Source of the DNA: Lutibacter agarilyticus
Lineage (GTDB): Bacteria; Bacteroidota; Bacteroidia; Flavobacteriales; Flavobacteriaceae
Reading direction: 5' to 3'
Assembly: GCF_900188235.1 (NCBI RefSeq)
Contig: NZ_FZNT01000010.1
Coordinates: 62,001 to 126,000 of the forward strand
Length of the DNA: 64,000 nt
The notes below the pieces were generated by a model, which worked only from the letters and a program-made list of their open reading frames with translations, ran no database searches and was not told the DNA's origin. Position numbers and translations under genes: made by a program. Shown here one piece after another: positions 44,609 to 51,621 of this stretch; position 1 is the first letter of the stretch, and each line of letters begins with the position of its first letter.

Positions 44609-45272
44609 CGGAAACAAGCTAAATGGCTTTAGTTTTGATGAAATAGGAGACGATCATTTATATACAGGTATTGATACTCCTTTAACTAAAGATGCTTTTA
44701 AATTATCAGATGACGAAAAGAAGGATAAAATTGCAGGTTTATTTGCTGAAATTATGCAAGTAATGGGCTTAGATTTAACCGACGACTCTTTAAATGGTAC
44801 TCCTAAAAGAGTAGCTAAAATGTATATTGATGAAATATTTTCAGGTTTAAATCCCGAAAATAAGCCAAAAATTGCCTTGTTTGAGAATAAATACCAATAC
44901 AGTCAAATGTTAGTTGAAAAGAATATTCAATTTTATTCTAACTGCGAACATCATTTTGTCCCAATTTTTGGGAAAGTACACGTAGCTTATGTGTCTTCAG
45001 GAAAAGTAATTGGGCTTTCTAAAATAAACCGAATTGTACAATATTTTGCAAACAGACCACAAGTTCAAGAACGTTTAACCAATCAAATTGCGTTGGAATT
45101 AGCTTCGGTTTTAGAAACCGATGACATTGCAGTTATTATTGATGCTAAGCATTTGTGTGTTGCTTCAAGAGGAATTAAAGATGATTCTTCAGCAACAGTA
45201 ACTAGTTATTATGGAGGTATATTTAATAAGCCAGAAAAAATTGTTGAACTTCAAAATTATTTAAAACAGTAA
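44571..45272 (+). CDS. folE: GTP cyclohydrolase I
   Basis: FolE converts GTP to dihydroneopterin triphosphate, the entry to folate and tetrahydropterin synthesis. The 233-aa product has zinc ligands C125 and H128 (SNCEHHFVP) and C196 (KHLCVASRG), and the GLSKINRIVQYFANRPQVQE signature. The N-terminus carries about 30 extra residues compared with minimal bacterial forms. It overlaps the PTPS gene by 38 bp, which argues for a dedicated pterin product rather than general folate synthesis; a second folE elsewhere cannot be excluded. Confidence 0.94.
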   Translation: MKHQETLLNFPTNGNKLNGFSFDEIGDDHLYTGIDTPLTKDAFKLSDDEKKDKIAGLFAEIMQVMGLDLTDDSLNGTPKRVAKMYIDEIFSGLNPENKPKIALFENKYQYSQMLVEKNIQFYSNCEHHFVPIFGKVHVAYVSSGKVIGLSKINRIVQYFANRPQVQERLTNQIALELASVLETDDIAVIIDAKHLCVASRGIKDDSSATVTSYYGGIFNKPEKIVELQNYLKQ

Positions 45273-45275
45273 ATT

Positions 45276-45497
45276 ATGGATTTAATAAATGAAGCACTAA
45301 GGTACGAGCAACAAAAGCTTTCATTAAAAACAACTAGCGATAGAATTGTTGCCTCAAAAAAATTAAAAACCTTAATTTTAGGATTGAATGAGATTTATAA
45401 GAAAACTAAAAATCCTGAATTGATGGATATTATGAAACGCCTAACCGTTATAAAACGGAAAGTTGAAAAACGTTTAAACTTAAGAATTACTATTTAA
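45276..45497 (+). CDS. Small helical protein of unknown function
   Basis: This 73-aa protein is highly basic and predicted helical throughout (ALRYEQQKLSLKTTSDR, KTLILGLNEIYKKT, MKRLTVIKRKVEKRL). It has no recognised motif. It sits 3 bp after folE and 9 bp before the SDR gene, so it is a real member of the operon. A regulatory or adaptor role is possible but unsupported. Confidence 0.68.
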   Translation: MDLINEALRYEQQKLSLKTTSDRIVASKKLKTLILGLNEIYKKTKNPELMDIMKRLTVIKRKVEKRLNLRITI

Positions 45498-45506
45498 AAT
45501 TCAACA

Positions 45507-46190
45507 ATGAAAACAATTGTAATTATTGGTGGAAGCAAAGGAATTGGGAAAGCAATTTCACAGCTAGAACTAACAAATAATAAAGTAATTAATATTAGTA
45601 GATCAGATCCTGAATTCTATCATCAAAATTTAACACATTATAATTGTGATATTTTGATTGATGAATTACCCGATTTAGAAACTATTGATACGCTAATATA
45701 TTGCCCTGGAAGCATCAATTTAAAGCCTTTTAATAGATTGAATTTAGAAGATTTTAAAAACGATTATGAAATTAATTTCTTAGGAGCTGTTAAGGCCATT
45801 CAAAAATATTTACCTTTATTAAAAGAGTCTGCTAAACCATCGGTGTTATTATTTAGCACTGTAGCGTCTAAATTAGGAATGCCTTTTCATGCAAGTATTG
45901 CTTCGGCAAAAGCAGCTGTAGAAGGTTTGGTGAAATCTTTGGCGGCAGAATTTTCACCAACAATTAGAGTAAATGCGATTGCACCAACAGTTACTAATAC
46001 AACATTAGCGTCTAAGCTTTTGAGAAATGATAGATTGAAGGATCAAATGATTGAAAGACACCCTTTAAAAAAATATTTGCAACCAGAAGAAATTGCTGAA
46101 ATGGCTTCTTTTTTAATTTCAGAAAAGGCAGGGTCAATGTCTGGTCAAATAATTGAAATGGATTGTGGTATTACCACTATTAAAAGTTAA
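45507..46190 (+). CDS. SDR-family protein lacking the catalytic tyrosine; candidate pteridine-related enzyme
   Basis: This 227-aa protein has the classical SDR fold: GGSKGIG cofactor loop (8-14), N90 in the active-site helix, S117 in LLFSTVA and K135 in SAKAAVEG. The usual Tyr of YxxxK is replaced by isoleucine (I131 in HASIASAK). The C-terminus (QPEEIAEMASFLIS, GQIIEMDCG) is normal. Its place after PTPS and GTP cyclohydrolase I suggests a sepiapterin-reductase-like step, but the altered active site makes ordinary SDR chemistry uncertain. Confidence 0.8.
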   Translation: MKTIVIIGGSKGIGKAISQLELTNNKVINISRSDPEFYHQNLTHYNCDILIDELPDLETIDTLIYCPGSINLKPFNRLNLEDFKNDYEINFLGAVKAIQKYLPLLKESAKPSVLLFSTVASKLGMPFHASIASAKAAVEGLVKSLAAEFSPTIRVNAIAPTVTNTTLASKLLRNDRLKDQMIERHPLKKYLQPEEIAEMASFLISEKAGSMSGQIIEMDCGITTIKS

Positions 46191-46212
46191 AAGATAATTA
46201 AAATAGATATAA

Positions 46213-46773
46213 ATGAAAATTATAGCAACAATTACAAGTTTATTAGTAGCCGTATTTACACTTAACTTTACAAATAAAACGTCAAAAACAATGGGTGCAA
46301 CTTCTTCAATTTATGATATCGAAATCAATAGTATTTCAGGAGAACCTATCAATTTAGGTGATTTCAAAGGAAAAAAAATATTAATAGTGAATACTGCTTC
46401 AGAATGTGGTTTTACAGGGCAATACGAAGATTTAGAGAAATTATATAAAACGTATAAAGATAAGTTGGTAGTTATTGGAGTTCCTTGTAATCAATTTGGA
46501 GGTCAAGAGCCAGGAACATTTACTGAAATTAAAACTTTTTGTGAAGTGAATTATGGAGTTACTTTTTTATTGACTGAAAAAGTTGATGTGAAAGGTGAAA
46601 ACCAACACCCTTTATATGCTTGGTTAACTAAAGAAGAAATGAACGGCGTTAAAAGTTCATCGGTAAAATGGAATTTTCAAAAATACTTAATTGATGAAAA
46701 TGGTGCGTACATAGATTATTTCTATTCGATGACAAAACCTATGAGTTCAAAAATCACAAAATATTTTGAGTAA
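46213..46773 (+). CDS. Glutathione peroxidase family protein (Cys type)
   Basis: This 186-aa thiol peroxidase reduces peroxides, most often with thioredoxin in bacteria. The catalytic Cys is C65 (TASECGFTGQ), the conserved Gln is in VPCNQFGGQEPG and the Trp/Asn pair is in VKWNFQKYLI. A hydrophobic N-terminus of about 25 residues suggests export, which is unusual for the family but seen in Bacteroidota. Its stop region overlaps the TTG start of the TspO gene by 8 bp. Confidence 0.9.
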   Translation: MKIIATITSLLVAVFTLNFTNKTSKTMGATSSIYDIEINSISGEPINLGDFKGKKILIVNTASECGFTGQYEDLEKLYKTYKDKLVVIGVPCNQFGGQEPGTFTEIKTFCEVNYGVTFLLTEKVDVKGENQHPLYAWLTKEEMNGVKSSSVKWNFQKYLIDENGAYIDYFYSMTKPMSSKITKYFE

Positions 46774-47233
46774 AAAATTTAAATACATATTGTTATTTAT
46801 AGTGCTGAATTTTGGAGCGTTAGCAATTGGTAGTTATTTTATGAATAACGGTCCTTTAACGGATTGGTACTTAGCATTAAATAAGGCACCTTGGACACCA
46901 CCGGGTTGGGTATTTGGAGCTGCGTGGTTTTCAATTATGATTTGTTATTCAATATATATGGCAAATTTAATTTTGAAATGTAAACATAAATATCTTGTTT
47001 GGTTTTTGTTTTCAGTACAATTTATTTTAAATGTTTCCTGGAATTATCTATTTTTTAATAAACATTTAATATTCGAAGGCTTTTTAATTATCTCAAATTT
47101 AACGCTTGTTGTTGGTTTCTTTTTATTCGGTTTTAAAAACAGACTAAAATTAACATCATTATGGATTGTTCCTTATTTTGTTTGGTTGTTGTTGGCTAGC
47201 TCTTTAAACTTATACATTATTATTAATAACTAA
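46766..47233 (+). CDS. TspO/MBR family protein
   Basis: TspO is a five-helix membrane protein that binds tetrapyrroles and is linked to photo-oxidative stress. The 155-aa protein shows the family motifs LNKAPWTPPGWVFGAAW, FSVQFILNVSWNYLFF and WIVPYFVWLLLASSLN. The start is a TTG at 46766 that overlaps the Gpx stop by 8 bp; no ATG is available near it. Its place beside photolyase, carotenoid and peroxidase genes fits a light-stress role. Confidence 0.9.
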   Translation: MSKKFKYILLFIVLNFGALAIGSYFMNNGPLTDWYLALNKAPWTPPGWVFGAAWFSIMICYSIYMANLILKCKHKYLVWFLFSVQFILNVSWNYLFFNKHLIFEGFLIISNLTLVVGFFLFGFKNRLKLTSLWIVPYFVWLLLASSLNLYIIINN

Positions 47234-47237
47234 TTTT

Positions 47238-47723
47238 ATGAAATTTTCAACGAAAGGAAAAGTATATAGGTTGTCGTCAACACAACGGTTACCAATTTCT
47301 ATGGATGATGCTTGGGATTTTTTATCTAACCCAGCTAATCTAAAAGAAATTACACCAAAATATATGAGTTTTGATATTATTAGCGGAGCGGATAGACCAA
47401 TGTTTGCCGGACAAATAATTCAATACATTGTAACGCCTATTTTGGGAATTAAAACAACTTGGGTTACAGAAATTACGCACGTGGTTGATAAAGAATATTT
47501 TGTAGATGAACAGCGTTTTGGTCCATATGCGCTTTGGCATCATAAGCATTTTATTAAACCCGTTGAAGGCGGAGTTGAAATGGAAGATATTATCGATTAT
47601 AAAGTGCCGCTTGGTTTTTTAGGAAGATTGGTTCATCCAATTTTGGTAAAACCTAAGTTAATAGAAATTTTTAACCACAGAACAAAAAAGTTGATAGAGC
47701 TTTTTGGTGAAATTAAAAATTAA
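47238..47723 (+). CDS. SRPBCC-family ligand-binding protein
   Basis: This 161-aa protein has the START/Bet v1-like pattern of COG4276: LSSTQRLPISMDDAWDFLSN, NLKEITPKYMSF, YALWHHKHF and MEDIIDYKVPLGFLG. Such proteins carry hydrophobic ligands and are often found with photolyase and SDR genes. It is 4 bp after TspO and 3 bp before the CIA30 gene. Confidence 0.84.
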   Translation: MKFSTKGKVYRLSSTQRLPISMDDAWDFLSNPANLKEITPKYMSFDIISGADRPMFAGQIIQYIVTPILGIKTTWVTEITHVVDKEYFVDEQRFGPYALWHHKHFIKPVEGGVEMEDIIDYKVPLGFLGRLVHPILVKPKLIEIFNHRTKKLIELFGEIKN

Positions 47724-47726
47724 GAA

Positions 47727-48260
47727 ATGTTTATCTTAAATTATATAGCAATTATGGCAGTTACAATAAGTACCAGTTTAACAATTATTGATTTTAATAA
47801 AAATACCAGTCTTATAGGTTGGCGTGTAGTTGATGATGTAGTTATGGGAGGGCAATCAAATGGTGATTTTAAATTAAATAATGAAGGTCATGCAGTTTTT
47901 TCAGGAACTGTTTCAACAGCTAATAATGGTGGATTTTCATCTTTAAGACATCGTTTTGATAAATTAAATATTTCTAAATTTGAGAAGATAAAGATTCGAG
48001 TAAAGGGTGATGGTAATAAATATCAATTTAGAGTAAAACCTAATCAGTTCAATCAGTTTTCGTACACTACTTATTTTCAAACTACAACAGCATGGGAAAC
48101 TATTGAAATAAAATTAACCGATTTAATACCTACTTTTAGAGGTAGAATATTAGATATGGATAATTATAAAGGAAAAGAATTGGAAGAGATAGGTTTTTTA
48201 ATAGGGAACAAGAAAAACCAAAAATTTCAATTGCTAATAGATAGTATTATTTTAGAATGA
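47727..48260 (+). CDS. CIA30 family protein
   Basis: This 177-aa protein matches the CIA30 (complex I intermediate-associated protein 30) beta-sandwich family: WRVVDDVVMGGQSNGDF, FSGTVSTANNGGFSSLR, RVKGDGNKYQFRVK and ELEEIGFLIGNKK. In bacteria the function is not known and complex I assembly should not be assumed. It overlaps the next gene by 4 bp. Confidence 0.85.
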   Translation: MFILNYIAIMAVTISTSLTIIDFNKNTSLIGWRVVDDVVMGGQSNGDFKLNNEGHAVFSGTVSTANNGGFSSLRHRFDKLNISKFEKIKIRVKGDGNKYQFRVKPNQFNQFSYTTYFQTTTAWETIEIKLTDLIPTFRGRILDMDNYKGKELEEIGFLIGNKKNQKFQLLIDSIILE

Positions 48261-48619
48261 AATCTCGACCAATAATTCCCAATGCACAAATATTAGATAA
48301 AACAAAAGAGCTAGAAATATTTCAAAATGAAACACTGCGCCCAATCATAAAATCGTTGAACAATTTGTTATTCGCTTATTTTCAGAATTATACTGAATTA
48401 AAGAAAATCGCAATTAAGAACTATACAGAGGAACAGAAAAGTAAATTTATTACTGTTGCTTTTTTAAAAGATCAACAACTAAAAAATGAGCTAAAAGGAT
48501 TTATAATAGGTCATTTTTCTGTTGAAGAGTATGTTTTCTACAAAAAATCGACTAAAGATATCAATAAAAGAATTTTAGGTATAGTAAAACAGCGCATTTT
48601 AAGTTTTTATGACATTTAG
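48257..48619 (+). CDS. Conserved hypothetical protein in the light-stress run
   Basis: This 120-aa protein is helical and mixed-charge (LRPIIKSLNNLLFAYFQNYTELKKIA, FIIGHFSVEEYVFY). I do not recognise a family and no catalytic motif is visible. It overlaps the CIA30 gene by 4 bp and is 6 bp upstream of the vWA gene, so it belongs to the same transcript. Confidence 0.65.
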   Translation: MKSRPIIPNAQILDKTKELEIFQNETLRPIIKSLNNLLFAYFQNYTELKKIAIKNYTEEQKSKFITVAFLKDQQLKNELKGFIIGHFSVEEYVFYKKSTKDINKRILGIVKQRILSFYDI

Positions 48620-48625
48620 AAAGTT

Positions 48626-49747
48626 ATGAGTAAAAAAATAAATAGAACAGGTTTTAAGTTTACACCATACGAGGCGAAAGAAAAAAGTCCTTTTGAGATG
48701 TTGTTCGAAATTTTCAAAGAATTAATTACGCATACTTCTGGAGATTTTGATGAAGCTATTGAGTGGTTAAAAATGTTAGACAAAGAATACAAGCTTACGA
48801 CTGATGCATATACTATTGATGATTTTATTGAAGACTTAAAAAATAAAGGCTATTTAAAAGAAACCATTACACCAGATGGCAATTCTAAAAGTAGTATTAC
48901 TGCAAAAACAGAAAGAGCCATTCGTAAAAATGCATTAAATCAAATTTTCGGAAAGCTTAAAAAAAGTGGAGTAGGTAATCATAAAACAAAAATTACAGGC
49001 TTAGGAGATGAGCATACAGGCGATTATCGAAACTTTGAGTTTGGAGATTCGTTAGATCGTTTATCAGTTACTGAAAGTTTAAAAAACGCCCAAATTAATC
49101 ACGGTCTTGGAAGTTTTAAGTTAACCGAACAGGATTTAGTGGTGGAAGATACACATCATAAATCTCAAATGAGTACTGTATTAATGATTGATATAAGCCA
49201 TAGTATGATTTTGTACGGTGAAGATAGAATTACTCCTGCCAAAAAAGTGGCAATGGCATTAGCAGAATTAATTACCACCAGATACCCTAAAGATACCTTG
49301 GATATTTTAGTGTTTGGAAATGATGCTTGGCCCATAAAAGTAAAAGATTTACCTTACCTACAAGTTGGGCCTTACCATACAAATACAGTTGCTGGTTTAA
49401 ATTTGGCAATGGATATTTTAAGACGAAAAAGAAATACAAATAAACATATTTTTATGATTACTGATGGTAAACCGAGTTGTTTACAAATGCCCGATGGAAC
49501 ATATTATAAAAACAGCAATGGTTTAGATAAATTTATTGTTGAAAAGTGTTACAACATGGCAGCTCATGCTAGAAAATTACATATTCCAATCACAACTTTT
49601 ATGATTGCTCAAGATCCATATTTACAATCTTTTGTAGAGAAATTCACTGAGTCAAATAGGGGGAAAGCTTTTTATACAGGATTGGAAGGTTTAGGTGAAA
49701 TGATTTTTCACGATTATGAAAATAATAGAAAAAAAAGAATTAGATAA
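48626..49747 (+). CDS. von Willebrand factor A domain protein, partner of the AAA+ ATPase
   Basis: This 373-aa protein has a charged N-terminal region (about 1-180) and a C-terminal vWA domain with an intact MIDAS motif DISHS (189-193), a conserved Thr in HTNTVAGLNLAM and Asp in MITDGKP. vWA/AAA+ pairs of this kind include BchD/BchI, CoxE/CoxD and YehP-like systems, in which the ATPase remodels a metal-dependent partner. The gene is followed 1 bp later by the ATPase gene. Client unknown. Confidence 0.85.
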   Translation: MSKKINRTGFKFTPYEAKEKSPFEMLFEIFKELITHTSGDFDEAIEWLKMLDKEYKLTTDAYTIDDFIEDLKNKGYLKETITPDGNSKSSITAKTERAIRKNALNQIFGKLKKSGVGNHKTKITGLGDEHTGDYRNFEFGDSLDRLSVTESLKNAQINHGLGSFKLTEQDLVVEDTHHKSQMSTVLMIDISHSMILYGEDRITPAKKVAMALAELITTRYPKDTLDILVFGNDAWPIKVKDLPYLQVGPYHTNTVAGLNLAMDILRRKRNTNKHIFMITDGKPSCLQMPDGTYYKNSNGLDKFIVEKCYNMAAHARKLHIPITTFMIAQDPYLQSFVEKFTESNRGKAFYTGLEGLGEMIFHDYENNRKKRIR

Positions 49748-49748
49748 T

Positions 49749-51215
49749 ATGTACACTACTATAAAAACTATAAAAGAATTAAAAGCAACGGGTTATACTT
49801 CAAAAAGCATAAAAGATGAATTACGGGCTAATTTAATTGAGAATTTAAAAAACAACAAAATCTCTTTTAAAGGTATTCACGGGTACGAAAACACTGTAAT
49901 TCCACAATTAGAAAGGGCAATACTTTCAAAACATAATATCAACCTATTAGGATTGCGTGGACAGGCTAAAACAAGATTAGCACGTTTAATGGTGCAGCTG
50001 TTAGATGAATATATACCGGTAATTGAAGGTTCTGAAATAAATGACGATCCTTTAAATCCAATCAGTGTTTTCGGAAAAGAGCAAGTTTCTAAATTTGGGG
50101 ATGAAACAAAAATCTCTTGGTTGCATAGAATTAACCGTTTTTACGAAAAATTAGCAACACCCGATGTTACTATTTCAGATTTAATAGGAGATATTGACCC
50201 TATTAAAGCAGCTAATTTAAAATTAAATTATGCTGATGAAAGAGTGATACATTTTGGGATGATTCCAAGAGCCAATAGATGTATTTTCGTAATTAATGAA
50301 TTACCTGATTTACAAGCCAGAATTCAAGTGGCATTATTTAATATTTTAGAAGAAGGTGATATTCAAATTAGAGGTTTTCAATTAAGAATGCCCTTAGATT
50401 TACAATTTATTTTTACAGCTAATCCAGAGGATTATACAAATAGAGGAAGTATAGTTACACCTTTAAAGGATAGAATAGGTTCTCAAATATTAACGCATTA
50501 TCCTGAAAACATTCAAATTTCAAAAACCATTACAACTCAAGAAGCCAAATTACAAACCAATAGAGCTTGTGAAATTTACATACCAGAAATTGTGAAAGAT
50601 TTAGTTGAGCAAATTGGTTTTGAAGCACGTGATAGCGAATATGTAGATAATAAAAGTGGTATTAGTGCACGTATGAGTATTACAGCGTATGAAAACTTAT
50701 TAAGTACCGCAGAGTATAGGTGTTTAAATTCAGAAGAAAAAAATACCACTGTTCGTTTTAGTGATGTGTTAGGTATTGTACCTGCTATTACAGGTAAAAT
50801 TGAGTTGGTTTATGAAGGTGAACAAGAGGGCGCAGCTTTTGTAGCTGAATCTTTAATAGGTAATGCAGCTAAAACACTGTTTGCAAATTATTTTCCTGAG
50901 ATTAAAAAATTAAAGCACGAAAATGAAGAAGATCCGTACGGGGAAGTATTAGACTGGTTTTTTGAGAATGGTTCTTTTGAATTAATGGATGACGCTTCTG
51001 AAAAAGATTATAGTACAATTTTAAATAGTATTACACCTTTAGATGCTTTAATTAATAAATATTTGCCCGATAATGAATCTAAGGACAGCCTGTTTATAAA
51101 AGAATTTGTTTTGTGGTCTTTGGTTGAAAATAAAAAATTAAATAAACAACGCATTTCAAAAGGATTTTCTTTTAGAGATACATTTGGAGCTTATTTATCA
51201 AATTTAGATATGTAA
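49749..51215 (+). CDS. AAA+ ATPase of the Mg-chelatase/sigma54-interacting type
   Basis: This 488-aa ATPase has Walker A GLRGQAKT (68-75) and a Walker B strand CIFVINELPDL with Asn in place of the usual Asp before the catalytic Glu (VINE, 181-184). FTANPEDYTNRGSIVTPLKDR carries sensor 1 and the arginine-finger region. The start was chosen at 49749, 1 bp after the vWA stop; an in-frame ATG at 49716 would overlap that gene. It should work with the vWA protein as a chelatase-like or MoxR-like module. Confidence 0.85.
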   Translation: MYTTIKTIKELKATGYTSKSIKDELRANLIENLKNNKISFKGIHGYENTVIPQLERAILSKHNINLLGLRGQAKTRLARLMVQLLDEYIPVIEGSEINDDPLNPISVFGKEQVSKFGDETKISWLHRINRFYEKLATPDVTISDLIGDIDPIKAANLKLNYADERVIHFGMIPRANRCIFVINELPDLQARIQVALFNILEEGDIQIRGFQLRMPLDLQFIFTANPEDYTNRGSIVTPLKDRIGSQILTHYPENIQISKTITTQEAKLQTNRACEIYIPEIVKDLVEQIGFEARDSEYVDNKSGISARMSITAYENLLSTAEYRCLNSEEKNTTVRFSDVLGIVPAITGKIELVYEGEQEGAAFVAESLIGNAAKTLFANYFPEIKKLKHENEEDPYGEVLDWFFENGSFELMDDASEKDYSTILNSITPLDALINKYLPDNESKDSLFIKEFVLWSLVENKKLNKQRISKGFSFRDTFGAYLSNLDM

Positions 51216-51393
51216 ATATATTATTTATAAATTCATTCTAAGTGCTTATCGAGCTAAATGTTTTAGATATTTTCATCATTATTTTTTAATTTTTTATTGA
51301 ATTCAAAAATAGTTTTTTAACAAAACAGAACCTTTTTTTGTGTTAAATTAGAAGGTTGAAGTTTTGTTATTATTGTTACATGGAATTAGTTAA

Positions 51394-51418
51394 TTGGTTA
51401 ACCAGATAGGTTAACCAT
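51394..51418. promoter_or_regulatory. Candidate operator with two GGTTAACC palindromes
   Basis: TTGGTTAACCA and GGTTAACCA half-sites lie 13 bp apart, and ATCTGGTT at 51417-51424 can pair with 51400-51407. Aligned over 25 bp with the alginate lyase operator at 63163-63187, 19 positions are identical, including the GGT..ACC and GGT..ACC core. Confidence 0.5.
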
Positions 51419-51553
51419 CTGGTTTTCAATTTTTAATTTCATTTATTTTTAATCTTTCTAAATAAAAATCGGTCTATTTTTGCTGACATATATCATCCTA
51501 ATTCTTACATAAAACGTATAATTTTACAATATTAAATCGAATAGTCGAATTAT

Positions 51554-51600
51554 ATAGTTTACAAGGTTTCTCTCTTTTTAGTAAAGATTTTGTAAACTAT
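51554..51600 (+). promoter_or_regulatory. Inverted repeat in the leader of the pyruvate:ferredoxin oxidoreductase gene
   Basis: ATAGTTTACAA (51554-51564) and TTGTAAACTAT (51590-51600) form a perfect 11-bp inverted repeat with a 25-nt spacer, ending 21 bp before the ATG. It could be an mRNA hairpin or a dimer binding site. Confidence 0.45.
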
Positions 51601-51621
51601 TAAGTATAAATAGAACGTAAA

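Larger units (their letters stand above)
51216..51621. other. Long upstream region of the pyruvate:ferredoxin oxidoreductase gene
   Basis: This 406-bp gap contains no reading frame with coding character. It holds the GGTTAACC repeat operator (51394-51418), a -7-like TATTTTTG at 51475-51482 without a good -33 partner, and an 11-bp inverted repeat (51554-51600) close to the start codon. Confidence 0.6.

Noticed and set aside
48626-51215. Reading the vWA/AAA+ pair as a magnesium chelatase for bacteriochlorophyll
   Set aside because: No other bacteriochlorophyll gene (bchH, bchM, puf) is present and the sequences fit a broader chelatase-like family.
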